DNA of 64,000 nucleotides from Gnetum montanum. Lineage: Eukaryota > Streptophyta > Gnetopsida > Gnetales > Gnetaceae. Shown here in pieces: positions 10,461 through 23,084 of this stretch. Each line of letters starts with the position of its first letter. Position 1 is the stretch's first letter. The stretch spans positions 963,011 to 1,027,010 of the forward strand of contig MNCI01017476.1 of NCBI GenBank assembly GCA_015680685.1. Direction: 5' to 3'. Made by a program: the position numbers and the translations under genes. Under the pieces are notes generated by a model. It saw nothing but the letters and a program-made list of their open reading frames with translations. It made no database searches and was not told the DNA's origin.

Positions 10461-13400
10461 CTATGTGTAGTTGCTTCTTGACCCATCATGGGTTGAGCAG
10501 AACGTAAGGCTAAGGCATTTTTCCAGGGCCTTCGTTTGCATCCTTATCCCCACTTGGAAGGACAACTCAGCCCATGTGCTTTCATTTTGGAAACCAACCT
10601 GCTGAGCTGATTCTCCCACTAGATGGTTAGTGTGTGCATAAGTAGGTGCTTCATTCTTAGAGGTTATGATCTCTGAGCCCTGCTCCATGTCTATGTTATT
10701 GATTGCTTGTGCTGCAACCTCGTCACCATGGATCACCACCTGCCTGCCTGCGTATGGTAGGTGGATTTCCTGGTGAATGGGCAAAGAGACAACCCTAAGT
10801 TGTGCTAACCATGATCTCCCCAAGATCAAGTTAAACCCAGGCATTTCCTTGACCATGATGAATGTTGCGTTCATGGGGAATTGATCTCCTGCCATGAATT
10901 CTATGTGGACTGTGCCCTTCACCACAACCCCGCGTCCCATTGAATGACCTTAGGCATGACATCATTGTGGGTTTGATCTGGTCAACCAAGCCCAAATTGT
11001 CCATAATAGGGAAGGGGATGACGTTCATGGCAGCCCCATCATCAACATGTACCTTTCGGATCCAGTGTTGGCTGACCTGAATTGTGATGAATAGGGGTGT
11101 TGTCATCACCTGGCCCCTTTCGGGATCTTTCCTAATGGAGTCGTTGCTAAAGGTCAGTTGAGATGGTTCTAGCTCTGCAGGCACAGAGGAAAGAATGATC
11201 GAAAAAATTTCTTCTTCTTCCATTGGCATGTCTTCGTTGATCAGAATCGTTGTCAACATGCGGATTAGAGCCTCACGGTGTGCAATGGACATCATGATTA
11301 GGTCATATAAGCTCAATGTAGTGTTTTTCTATTTTAGAGCTTGTTTGACCTGAGTGAGGGCATCCAAGAGGTCTTGGATACCCCCCTATTGAATGCTTTC
11401 CTCCTCTTCTATTCATTCTAGAAGACGAATTTCTCGATGAGGGACAACTTCACATCTAGGTTTAGACCCTTTTTAGTAGGGTGGCACGGACTGTGCAGTT
11501 ATAACAATGTCCCTCTTCGATGATGAGGGAATAGATGCAAGGGGTGAGGAAATAGGCTTGGAAATTCCTGGGGTGGTACTTCCTCTCGACATCTCACCTA
11601 CAAAACACACTTCCTATTTTTTAGGATAAGAAGGTTGTTCAACTGTCTTGCGCAAGATGAGGGCTGTCGAATGAGTCGGCCCCCTGATGATAAACAGAGC
11701 TAACGGTGTTAATGGGTAAGGTGGCATGGTTCTACTAATAGGTGGCACAGGGATGGGTGCCCAGGGAGGGACTCTTAGAACGAATGGCTATTGCAAGCTT
11801 TGGCCAGCCGCTGGTGGTGCTGGTATGCTACACTAAGGCACACGGACCACGAATGGTTGCTAGGGTGGCATAGGATCACTATCAATGTCGATGGTATTGA
11901 TAACATAACCAACGTTGTTGGCATTGAGGGGGTCTATGTAGACATGTAGAGATTAATTCTCAGGGCATACTAGGTTGCCTTCATCCAACATCAGTTTCCC
12001 CTGATCAATCATCCTTTTGATTTCATCCTTCAACGCTAGAAAATAATCTGTGTTGTGACCACATTGTTGGTGGTAGTCACAAAACTTATCTAGCCTAAAA
12101 TCCTTAGGAACTAGGGGCTCATTGGGTAGGGCCAAAAAGGGGTTCCTCAGGAGCTCATAGTAGCACTGATGTCTCCTAATTCCTTCTTCTGACATCTGCT
12201 TGTGTTGGATGTACCCTACTTCTAGTAGCTGCTTCAGAAGTTCTAAAGGCTTGAGAGGCAATGGGGAATACTTTGAGCAATCTTTACACTCAAAGTTTGA
12301 TTTGGGTTGTGTAGATGTCTCGGGTGTAGGTATGGAAGGTTGCAGCGCATTGCCCTGCTTAGGCACAGGATTGGCTACGGGTGTGGCCAGTTTCTTATTA
12401 TTCTTGCTACCATTGTTATTAGGCTTAGGCTTGGCCTCAGTTTCCACAGTGCCACTGTGGTTGTTGGGGCCTTACCCTTATCCTTCTTTGTGAAGGTGTT
12501 TTTATAAGCAATATAGGCCAAGTCTTTGCTTACCTCGGCCGTGTCCTATATACTCTTAGTTTGAGCGAAGGCTTGACTAAGAGTATGAGGGGCAAGGTAA
12601 TACAGTTTAGACTTGATGAAGTCATTCACTACATCCTTAAAGACGGCCAGCAAGTAGACCTCCGTGATGGGCTAGCGAATTTCGTTAAGGGTTGCACTCC
12701 AATGCTAGATGAACTTTTGGACTAGTTCTAGAGGATCCTACTTCATGCTCATCAACTAATCTAGCGTGGTTTCCACCTTTAAGTTATACTTGAAGCACAT
12801 CACGAACTAGGTCAGGAGCTCCTCTAGAGTTGAAATAGATGAGCATGGCAGTGCGCGGTACCAATCCAAGGCTTTCCCAGCTAGGGACATAGCAAAGACA
12901 TAGATAATCATGTGCAACCATTGTTGCAACAGAAGGGATTCAAACCTAAAGGTAAAAAGATGTGCATTGGGATCTCCCTCCCCATTGTACTTCGTGAAGT
13001 GGGGGAGGGACATCCCTGGGGGTAACGTCAGTGCGAGGATTGCAGAACTGATAGGATCGTCCTGGTAAAATTCCATGACTTGTACCATGTCAGACCTAAC
13101 AGCCTTAAGGTGTTTTATTTCCTCGGTAAGGCTTTGGATAAGCTAGAATGCTTGATCCAAACACTGCAATGATGTGGACTATTGGGGAACTATTGAGGCA
13201 GCTCCCATCCATGGAATGGTGGGGGTGGCAGTGTGACCCATCAGCGGTACCACTCGGATAGCCCCCATGAGCGATGCTACTTGCATTGTCCACCACCTGG
13301 TAGGTGGTGCTGTTGGAGTAGCAACCGTAGTTTGGGCTGCTGGATAGACCGCTTGCATCACCGGTGAAACAGACCATAGCCCCGTGTTGGGTTGTACCGT

Positions 13401-14276
13401 TTGCAAGGTTTGGTAGGTCTGAGGGTAAACATAATGAGACATCTACGAAGATTGTGGAATAGGTGAAGAAGTGAATGGGGTCCACCATGTGGACAAGCCT
13501 AGGCCTACCATAGTGGGTGGGATGGATGTGAACGTAAGAATGGAAACATAAGTTGCGTATGATTATGAAGTAGGCACAGTATAAACATGTAGGAGGGTAG
13601 CCATGATTGGTGTGTGATGTGCTACAGGAATAGGCTGATGAATAGTTTGTGGAGGCATAGTTGCTGCAAATGAAACAGGGGAATAAGGGAATTGATATGC
13701 TAGGAAGGTGACATGGCTACCCATTGCAGTTGTGATTGTAGGTTGTGGGAGCGTAGGCATGATCACAAAGGAAGCAGTGATAGACAACGGGTTGGCCCAG
13801 AAAGACTAGGTAGGAGGGACTGTGACAGGGTTGGTCTGACCTCCCTCATTGGATTGAGAATTGAGCTTCTCTTATCCATCCTGGAAGGTCTCGTCATGGT
13901 TAGACATTGTGTCCTGCTGCTCCCTAAGCCTAGCCAACTAGATTAGCTGGTCTATAAGCCATTGACTTGTCTATGTCAAAGGTATGGAAGCACCCAGAGT
14001 GGGAACAAACTCCTTCCTGTAGCAGTAAGTAAACACGAAGCTATGTTTATCTTTGAATTCGTGTACATCCAAGGGTAGGTTTGCCTAAACCTTTGCACAG
14101 AGGAAGTTATAGTGCTCATGTTGTTGGGCCAAGCCCTTAGGTCCCCAATTTTGGATCCTGAGGGATCGACTTGTTTCCAGCATTGGGTTGAGTGGTTGTT
14201 CAGCACCTATGATGCCTTGAACCATGATGGGAACTTCAACGTTGAAGGTGTTAGTAGTGGTAGTTCCGGAAGTCAT
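10461..14276 (-). pseudogene. gag-pro: Element 1 gag-pro
   Basis: Capsid and protease precursor. I chose the minus-strand ATG at 14276 (MTSGTTTTNTF); an in-frame upstream ATG at 14324 is possible. An N-terminal region rich in Pro, Thr and Gln (13950-13110) is followed by the retrotransposon gag domain at 13088-12807 (LPPGMSLPHFTKYNGEGDP, then SLAGKALDWYRALP). A knuckle-like segment lies at about 12085-12040 (CDYHQQCGHNTDYF; the final Cys is Phe). A Pro-rich linker (PFVLRVPPWAPIPVPP) leads to protease at 11316-10461 with the catalytic VDDGAAMNVIPF and the C-terminal GFNLILGRSWL. Nearly all of gag stays in one frame, interrupted by in-frame TAG, TAA and TGA codons. A frameshift near 10940 splits the protease. 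The stops make it a pseudogene. Confidence 0.9.
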
Positions 14277-14339
14277 TGTTACTAAGCTAGACAGTTTTGC
14301 AAATGCGAAAAGGAAGCAAATCAAAGAACAATCAAAAAG

Positions 14340-14670
14340 GCGTTATGTCTTGCCAGATTCTAGGGGAATCATTGGGGCAACCGATCTGTACCACACGATG
14401 CATAAACAACCACAAAAGGGCATCACATTTACGCTAGTGCGCGATAGGGTATGGAACGTGTGCAAGACTACCGTAAAGCAAAAAAGTAAACAAGTTAACC
14501 AGCAATCGGAGGCTTTATGTCTTGTAGGGTCTCAGAGGAACTATCAAGGCAACCGATCTTTACCGCACGATGCGTAAATAACCGCAAATGGGTGTAAAAT
14601 CTACGCTAATACATATCAGGGTGCAGAAGGCTTACAGGACTACCATAAGATACATAAAGGACACTAAAAG
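14340..14670. repeat. 172-bp tandem duplication in element 1 leader
   Basis: Two diverged copies offset by 172 bp (TATGTCTTG at 14344 and at 14516), sharing CAACCGATCT, TACCRCACGATGC and ACGCTA. It lies between the 5' LTR and the gag start. A plus-strand open frame across it is incidental. Confidence 0.75.
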
Positions 14671-14676
14671 GCCCTC

Positions 14677-14694
14677 CTTCTAGTGTCAAAAAAC
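14677..14694 (-). other. Element 1 primer-binding site (candidate)
   Basis: Directly after the 5' LTR the minus strand reads GTTTTTTGACACTAGAAGG, continuing AGGGCC. Position and the GACACTAGAAGGAGGG block fit a primer site. I did not assign the tRNA. Confidence 0.5.
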
Positions 14695-16427
14695 TGTAGC
14701 GACTAAAAATGTCGGTGGCTGAAAAACACTGAGAGGTCGTCAGTCGTTGATAGTCTTAAACCCGTATCCGCACGAGGGCCATGCTGGATAAAAATGAAAA
14801 TGGGGTGCCCTAAACAGTCTAGTCGATCAGACAGGGACTTAGTCGGTGTTAACATAACCTTTCGTAAATGCATAATTTGAAAACAAGGCCTCTAGCATAA
14901 AATGATAACTTTAAATGCAAGAGGGATAGAGAACAATGTAAAAATGCAATGATAAGCAAGGAAGAAAAGTAAAATGTAGTTAGGAAAATGCACCATTTCA
15001 ATATTATGACTTCACTCTGTCAAGGTGGATACAATTGGTTGTGTGATGCTGGGAGGTGCAGAGATCCCAAAGGTAACCAAGACGTCCAAAGCAAGACAAT
15101 TGTATACTTGAACGTGGACTCGAGAGTCAACAATGCACAATGCTATGAGGATAGCAAGAAAGAGTAGAACAGAATGCCAAAATGAGAGTGCCAACTGTTT
15201 TTAGTGTCAAACAAGATGTTTACAATGCTCAGGGATGCAATGCTAAATTTTGCTTGCCAACTGATCAAATCACCCACCAGCCGATGGACCGACCTGCTAC
15301 TTGTGTTTTTGCAAAAAAATACCCAGATCCCTTTTAGCTTTACTCATTGGGGTATTTATAGGACCAAGGGCACGTGAAAGGTACTGTTTGGATGCCACGT
15401 GCCTTGCACCCGCATTGACTTGTCTGTGCTACATGGACATGCATGACCGTTGGACATGCATGACCATTGTAACTATGAGCCTGCCATGTTGTAATTGCGA
15501 GCCTGCCCTGCCATAATTGCACTATCAACCATGCCATAATTGCACCGTCAAAGCTTGGAAATGTGTGCCAATGGTGCAAACGGATGAAGTGCATTGATGG
15601 AGTGTAACTTCTTGCTACGTTGTGCTATGCTTTGTAGCATAGCATGTTGGTGTAGAGTAGCATCTTATTACATGTTTTGCTGCATGTGTTGGAAGCCTTT
15701 GAAGCGTGCTAACTATATATTGCATATTTGCTATGATATGCTACACTATGTATGGTAGCATAGCGTAGCGGCTGGCCTTAGTCGAGAAAACGTCGCCAAT
15801 CTGCAAACTTTTCCTTTTGCACTACGAAACTTGCAAACTTGTTGATCCCGCCCTTTGAGATGTCTTTTGTTGCTCCAGTAGAGTTGCTACGCTACGTAGC
15901 GTAGCAAACAACATGGCCTAATTTTTTGCTAAGTTTGCTATTTTCTAAGTTTGCTAAGTTTGCTAAGAATTCAGAGCCAAGCGAAGCAACTATTTTCGAA
16001 GGCCAGAAGCACTAACTTAAAGAAATTGAAAATCACTAAGTAAGTTGAGCCTTCATGTCTTTCTCTCTCTATGTTGTGTTGTGCTGTGTAGCGTAGCATA
16101 GTGTAGCATCCTTTCTTGCAACAATTTACGGTTGAATGTTTGAACAACTATCTCCTGAAGCCTGCTACACTATATAGCGTCGCGTAGCGTAGCAAACTCC
16201 TTAACTTAGAAAACTTGCCAAATTATTTTGTGCATTTTGAATGCCACCGAAAACTCTCCATCTTCCTTCTATGTAGGCTGTCAGTTGGACAAATTACCCA
16301 GCTAGAAAAGTTTCTAAACTTCACAGCCTAAGGCCCAGAACACCCATCTCCTAATGAACTACTGTGATGCTGCCTAAATTGCAGCGGCCCGGTGAAGCAA
16401 GGATGCCCTGGAATTTGAGGTGTTTCA
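14695..16427 (-). repeat. Element 1 5' LTR
   Basis: 1,733-bp LTR; minus-strand TATA box CCTATAAATACC at about 15353-15362. It holds a perfect 24-bp palindrome at 15884-15907 (arm TTGCTACGCTAC) within the same TAGC-repeat region as the partner LTR. The 60-codon ORF beginning MALSFW is at 15194-15012. Flanked on the right by the target duplication ATTGA (16428-16432). Confidence 0.93.
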
Positions 16428-16432
16428 ATTGA

Positions 16433-19400
16433 TATTGTAATAAGACCCAAAATGGTAGTTGTAATTGAGACCCAAAAGGGCACATTTTAACAAAAAACAT
16501 GTCTCTTGAGGTAACCTTTGGGTGTTTGACCTAAGGAATTTATACCTGAGCTTAATGGTTGTGCTAGCATGGAGTGGTAGAGCTAGTACAAGTAAGTCAT
16601 AGGAGCCGAGTGAAGCAAGATAGGAAGAGGATTGGCCATTCCTTCTACCCAGTGATAGGCATAACCATGGTGGCAATTCTGGATTAACTCTAAGGAATAG
16701 ATGCTGAAGGAAGAAAATCCAAAGGAACACTCTCAGAGCATGATCCAAATTCACTATTCCATATCAATAAATAATTCTTTCATTTTGGTATATTGTCTTC
16801 TTATGCATAATGTCTAATATAATGTATATTTGATGTTTTCCATGACATTCAAGATGAGATGTCACAAGTTTAAAATTTGATATAGAAAATTTTAACCATG
16901 TTTCTTCATTTTTTATTTAACTTAGATGACAAGGATCTATATTATATTTCTACTTACTTCGTGAAGATGCATTGAAACAACTATAACTTCTGCAAGTTAC
17001 TAATGATCCCTTGCAAATAACAAGCATTATCAAATACCTACATGTGAAGTTATGGATCATTGTTCATATACCATCTATATATTGGAATATTAATCATGTT
17101 GATTTATTTAATCTTATTATCATGAACATGCTTCCATGGAATGTAGACAAATTTATTAAGCTCATGATAATCACCCTATTTAAGCAAGGATAAGTCATCA
17201 TTACTAGATGGTCCTAACAACTATAAAAGTTGAATCCTAGAGAGGAGACCTTCTTCATGGATTCTGGCTATATTTGGATTGAATATCTAGATCATGGACC
17301 TTCATGGTAGATTTTTTCTTTGCCTTTGATGTTTACCTTCTCATTCCACTCCTCATCTGAGTGGTCAGATGAAAAGCTACAATGGACATTCTCTTTTGCC
17401 ATCTAGTCTTGGAGTTCTTTTCTTAGTTGGGATTCATAGTTGCTAAAGTTTGGCTCTAAAGCCACATAAAATGCATGAAATTCTTGTAGCCTAAGATTGA
17501 TTAAGGCCTCTTTAAGATCTTTTGTTGCAGCCATGATTGGTTCCTTTAAGAATCACTCATGATCATCATGTCATCTTCCCTACTTATCCTAATCATATGT
17601 CAAGACAACTGATGGTAGGATTGCATCATTTTGATGTTCAAAAAGAACAAAAGCCTTTTCTCATTTTGATACACTTTATAAGGACTTTGGTGGGCTCTTA
17701 GCATTATCCACCATCTTGTTCATGTTGAAAACCTATGCACAACACTAAGAAATATAAACTTGGTTTAAATAAATGTTAAAATTAATATGTACAAGTATTT
17801 CTAAGCAATTACTAATATCACTAGTTTTAGAACAATGGGATTCATCATATAAATCATAGCGTAATCTAGCTTTAATCTCTGAAGACAATGTTGAATGGAT
17901 TGCCAAAAATACTCATGTATATCATAACATTCAAGAAACATAAAATACACTAAGACATATAATATAATTGAAAACCCATGCTGCCATAATGAATGATAGC
18001 AAAAGTATTTATAATTTAATGTTTTATAATTTTTACAAATTTTAGAATTATAAGGAATAAAATAATAATAAATATACATGCATTTTAATCCATCTTGGAA
18101 ACACGTGCAATGCTTATGTTGCAATTCTTCATGAGCACATGTACAATACTATACATGAAATGTGATAAAAATGGCTCTTAATCACAACCTTTATGGCCCA
18201 ACATTATGGCATACAATTATGGCTCCATAGATAAGGTTAAATTATTGTAACTTAAGAAAATAAGAATTAAATAAATATTTTTATTATTTATTTAATATTT
18301 TATATTTTTAGTGTTTTAGTGTTTAAGGCATCAATGTTAGAATGAGGGAGAATCATAAGCTTTATTAACCATGTAAACATTGGACTCTTCATGGATGAAA
18401 TGTTTTTGGGCTACGTAAGCGAGTTAGCACTCTTATAAAGTCTAGTTGTACTTGTCAAAGTGATGACTCAAAATACACATACAAGAGAAGGAACAAAATT
18501 AACTTACCTAAGCCAAGAAGAGATCTTAACATAAAACTAGATGCCAAAAGCTAAATAAAAATGCTAGAATGAAGTTGTTAAATGTAAGAGTTCATCATAA
18601 TTATTTATAGTTTATACATGGAAACAAAGGAGATTCTTTAGCACCTAGATATGAATGGATGCTCTTCAATCCAACCTAAATTGATCCCAAAAAAATATAG
18701 GACAAAGATAGATAACCAAACCTATTAGGGGGTGTGTCAATGAACCTATTCTAATGCAGGATAGCCATTGCACTTCCCTTCTTCCCAAATTACACTTTGC
18801 AACTTACATTTTGATGCAAGTTTAAACTCAAGGAAGCATGTTGAAGGAATCCTAGGACATCTAAATGAAGCTTGAATTATCCTAAATAGCTTAGAATTAT
18901 GTATACAACCTTGGAGTGTAAACTAGGAGGAAAGGATACATCTTGGAAGACCAAGATTATCTATCGAGCATACTAGACTATAAGCATAGGGTAGATGATA
19001 CACTTTCCAAATTTAGAACATATAATTAACATACAAATTTCCACTAGATGTCTCGTCATGCATTATTCAATTTTACTAAATAATAAGAAAAATTTACTAG
19101 TTATAATAATATTAAAAATAATAATAAAATAACAGTTACAACATGTTTTATTAATAAAATATACTTATTTTTTAATGTAGAAACAAATTGTTCTTCATAT
19201 TTAATTTTGGTATAGTATTACTCTATGATTGTATCTTGTTAATTATTATATTTGAATGCTTGATTGTTATTCAAGAAAGTTAGATCATGTTGTTTATACC
19301 ATTCGGAGGAAAGCAAGTTAGAACATCTTATGTAATGTATTTTTAGTTAGATTACCTTACTTTAAAGTATGTGATTAATATATAAGTTAAAGAGAGATTT

Positions 19401-19612
19401 GAATACTAATGTGAAAATTGAAAATATCAAAAAACCCATCAAATAAACAAAAGTTGTTTGACTAGTAAGTGGTAAGCATGTGTAAGCCTAAAGATGCATG
19501 TTGAACAAGTGCCATTTGTTGCAATTATTTAAATTGAGTTTGGAATAAAATAAAACATTTACTATATTTTTCAACATTCTAATTTTCAATTCCTTAAGTT
19601 TCTTTTCTTTGT
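16433..19612. other. AT-rich flank between elements 1 and 2
   Basis: No recognised LTR, RT or host gene. A 109-codon minus-strand open frame at 16754-16425 (MNLDHALRVFLWIFFLQHLF) is hydrophobic and unrecognised; it runs into the LTR end of element 1. The rest, apart from the decayed frame at 17208-17714, is low-complexity AT-rich DNA. Confidence 0.5.
17208..17714 (-). pseudogene. Decayed reading frame, unknown
   Basis: Minus strand from ATG at 17714 (MVDNAKSPPKSL). Protein-like sequence continues through several stops: AFVLFEHQNDAILPSVVLTY, then LKEALINLRLQEFHAFYVAL, then SFSSDHSDEEWNEKVNIKGK. Charged and low in complexity near the end. It may be a gag-like or host pseudogene; no domain recognised. 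Confidence 0.25.
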
Positions 19613-19617
19613 AATTA

Positions 19618-20465
19618 TGATGTAGTGTGAGTCATTGGGCTGCATCAACATGATGCCATCGATGGGATCTCGTTGACATAGGATTTACTATGTTAATGAG
19701 TACCCATCGACGTGGCACCCTATCATCGCCTATAAATGTTTGCCTACCAACCACATATATGACATCTTTCCATTAGTTATAGTGAAGCTCTTGTAGTTTT
19801 TTTTCTCTAGACTTAGAATATTTACTAACTGCCATAGTAGAAGTTAAAGAGTGTATGGATCTTTATTTAAGCACTAATATACCTTAGCACCTCAATGTGA
19901 ACAACAATAAAGATGATCTTTTCTTATCAAATCTTGCAACACATGGAATAGATTAATTTTTCCTTATGCATTTATTATTCATGGACTTTAATTTAATGAA
20001 TTTTAATTAAGTAATTAATATCAATTAATAACAAACATAAGTACAAAAAAATCAAGCATACGTTACACTTGGTAATCCTAATAGCATTTAATACTTAGTA
20101 ACCAAGTAGTGTTACAACATGTTTAGCTATGTATGGAAAGTGGGGATGAATGCTTATGTTAGGATTAGTTAATTTTTAGATAGTTATTAGATTAATTAGA
20201 TTCATTAAACATTCATTACTCTATTTTTAGCACTTATATGATAAAATAATAAAAGAAAAAATTATAAAAATTAGATGCCTTAGTTACACTTAACCATACA
20301 CTTGCACCTTACAAGTGGAACTAAGAAGAAAATGATCATGATTTGTAGATTTTATTCCTAGACCTAGTGTACTTAGAGAGCTAAAGTCTACAAAATTCAA
20401 CCAAATCACTCAATGAACGCTAGTGATTCATATGATTGGGCATAGGATATACTCACTATTCATCA
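19618..20465 (+). repeat. Element 2 5' LTR
   Basis: 848 bp, TGATGTAGTG...TTCATCA. TATA box TATAAATG at 19731-19738 after a conserved CCTATCATCGCC. The last 60 bp (CTAGTGATT...GGRTATACTC) match the 3' LTR closely. Confidence 0.92.
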
Positions 20466-20484
20466 TTGACACTGTTGTCAAGGA
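20466..20484 (+). other. Element 2 primer-binding site, decayed tRNA-Asp type
   Basis: TTGACACTGTTGTCAAGGA directly after the LTR. Compared with the tRNA-Asp primer site typical of Athila elements (TGGCGCCGTTGCCGGGGA, one base in), every mismatch is C-to-T or G-to-A. Confidence 0.8.
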
Positions 20485-21032
20485 CTTTAGTTAGCTATGT
20501 GGACTATCTAGGACTTAGTAAAATTATTTAAAGACATTGTAACAAACCTTAAAGTCACGATCATTCAAAGTAATAATAAAAGTAAAAGTACACTATTTTT
20601 CTTGAAAAACTATAATCTCTTCTTCTCACAAGAACAATTTGCCATCACCATTTAAGCATACATCCTATCAACAAAGGAATGAATGGTAAAATTAGCAATT
20701 TTCCTAGCAATTTAAAGTGGTATATACTCATCCTAATAAGAATGTACTAGACTTCACCTTCATCCTCCATTAGGATGAACAATTGTAGTGGAGGAACATG
20801 AAGGGCAACATTTTGTTGCTGCTTGATCAATCAACTCCTACAGTGTTGCTCAAAACTCTTATAAGCCTGGGCATCTAGGGGCTCAATGCTAAATATGTTG
20901 TGTAGGATCAAAAGTATTAGGACTCCTATCCCACTAAAGCATAATGTAAGAAATATCAACAACAAGAGATGAACTATGAGGAAATGAAAAGGAAATGGTT
21001 CAGTAACCCCTTGTTCCTATAAGACTAGAAAG
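20485..21032 (+). other. Element 2 leader
   Basis: 548 bp of untranslated leader between the primer site and the gag ATG at 21033. AT-rich; no further structure seen. Confidence 0.6.
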
Positions 21033-22920
21033 ATGGAGGATTCCTTCTTTGGGGGCTCTCAATTCACTAACTCTCCTCCCATTGGCTTTGATGAGGGCCA
21101 CTTGAACCAGAACTTACAAGCCACTATAAACAATCCTAGTTTAAGAAAGAATAGTTCCCATGACCATGGGGGCTCCAAAGATGGGAGTCATGGTAGGAAC
21201 GTGGACAAACATCATGATGATGATCATGGTAATGACCAAAGGAGAGGGATGACATGCACCATGCTGGTGTTGGCTCTCCTCCTCCTTCTTCACCTTTGAC
21301 ATCCTCTTCTTCTTCCTCTAGCTCTGACTGAAGCTATAAAGGATGTGACCATGATGGAGGCGATTGGTGGAATAGAGGTGATCATAGGACCCAATGAATT
21401 AGTAGAGACTAGAGGCATGGAAAATCAAGGGAGATCCACCACCATGAAAGAAGGGGTAGTAAGGACATCATGGCCATCATAGAGGCTATGACCATTATGA
21501 GCCTTTAATTATAATGAGGAACATGTTGAACACTATAGAGGTCATGAGAATCCCAACAAGGCATGTGAAAGATAGTAGAATCAAGCAGTTCAATATAAAA
21601 AATATCCTTAAATTAAAAGGGAAATACAATTCAAATATATAGAATCATATTCAAGACTTTCACAAGCCATGTGTCTTATAGAACATTGAGAAAAATGGCA
21701 GAAATTAAATTTTTTCCCAAGGACACTCATTAAAGAAGATAAAAGCTGGTATTAGTCCTTAGAATTGGAATCAATTAGATGTTAGAATATGATGCTTGAC
21801 CTCTTCAATGATAAGCATCAAGCATACTCCAAAGTTTCTAACCTAAGAAAATAGTCTAAGGTTGAAAACAATAAATACGTGAACCCTTGGATGCAAGCAT
21901 GGAAAGGTACTATTCTCTATTACATTGATGTCTTGGCCATGGTTATTCTCAAAGGGAGAAGCTCTAAAATAAGGAGAATTCTTAGGTCTATGCCCAAGGG
22001 AGACTTTCAAAACTTAGAGTTCATTAAATCCAAAGGCTAATATAGTAGGTTGTCAAAGAAGAAGAAGAGTTAAGAAAAAGAAAAAGTGAGAAAGAGTACT
22101 ATCAGGATCCTTCCATTAGAAAAATAAGGTTCAATTTTGTGACAACAAGAAGAAGGCATCACTTGATGAGCTAATGCAACACAAAACCTTGGTGATTCAA
22201 AAATCTATTTCTAAAACTTTAACTAAGGTAGATAAAATATGGGACTCTTTAGATGAAAAGTTCCAATATACTTTGAAAATAGAAAAGGAATCTAAGAAGC
22301 AAAGTAGTGATCGTGATCGCAAGAGAAGGAAGGAAGCTAAACGTGCCCACCAAAGGGGTAAGGGCAAGGCTACTTCTATAGAGCTTGTGGACTCTAAATC
22401 AAATGATGATGGTGGGTGTTACATCTACCAATTTGAATATCCTAAGGGATATTGTCTCATTATGTTACACTTGTAGGAGTCTGGGGTGTATTCTTTAAAT
22501 CCTAGATTGGTAAAAAGGAAAGCACCTAGAAGGTTGTCTTATCCTCAAGGAAATCCTAGGCAATTTCACCAACAACAAGCCTACTATGCAAGTGGAGCTC
22601 CACCACAACCTTATGAGTGGTATCATTAGTGGAATCATCCATAGTCATGGGGGATGCCACCACCAAGGTAGTAGTACCCTTACCAGTATCCTGATCCATA
22701 TGGGTACTATGTTTAATAGTTCATTTCTTTACATGACTCTTCCAATCATGCTACATTCCAACATCCCTACTACCCTCCTAAATATTACAAAGCCTAATCT
22801 CCAAGAGGGGAATTCCCATTTCCTCACTACCCTCCTCATGATTTTGCATATGTCCCTCCACCCTCAACTCAATTACCACCTACTCCATCAATGTAGGGTG
22901 AAATTATAGCCCAGCCATAG
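21033..22920 (+). pseudogene. gag: Element 2 gag
   Basis: Starts at ATG 21033 (MEDSFFGGSQFTNSPPIG), open for 88 codons, then continues through frameshifts. The capsid-like part near 21590-22000 (IKNILKLKGKYNSNIQNHIQ, REPLDASMERYYSLLH) matches the better preserved gag of element 4 (NNIPKFAGGYDSNPQHHVQS, CEPLDMALDRYCSLLN). A basic stretch at 22290-22370 and a region rich in Pro and Tyr codons (22480-22920) follow, as in elements 3 and 4. No CCHC knuckle was found. Role: structural protein of the particle; not functional. Confidence 0.75.
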
Positions 22921-23084
22921 CAAAGAAATGCCACAAGGGCTATTAACTTATAACTAGCTCCTTAGCTAAGTAACAACAGTCCTACAAAGCCCTCATAGAC
23001 ACATGTGGTTGATGATCCTACTTCTCCCTCATCCTCTACATACTTGTTTGAGAACCCTTCAAACCAGACACCTCCCAAAGTACA

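Larger units (their letters stand above)
2184..16427 (-). mobile_element. Element 1: complete Tat/Ogre-like Ty3/gypsy retrotransposon
   Basis: A 14,244-bp element transcribed on the minus strand. Its two LTRs (2184-3912 and 14695-16427) begin TGTAGCGACT and end GTTTCA on the plus strand, and are flanked by identical 5-bp target duplications ATTGA (2179-2183 and 16428-16432). Internal order on the minus strand: leader with a 172-bp duplication, gag-pro, repeat-filled spacer, pol (RT, RNase H, second RNase H, integrase), tandem array, polypurine tract, LTR. The second RNase H, the spacer between protease and RT, and the tandem array before the 3' LTR are all features known from the Tat clade. 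Coding regions carry several stops and frameshifts, so it is not autonomous now. By eye the first 250 bp of the LTRs differ at roughly one base in ten, mostly transitions, suggesting an old insertion. Confidence 0.93.

Noticed and set aside
14224-14577. 117-codon plus-strand ORF
   Set aside because: It overlaps the gag start and leader of element 1 in antisense, runs through the 172-bp duplication and shows no domain.
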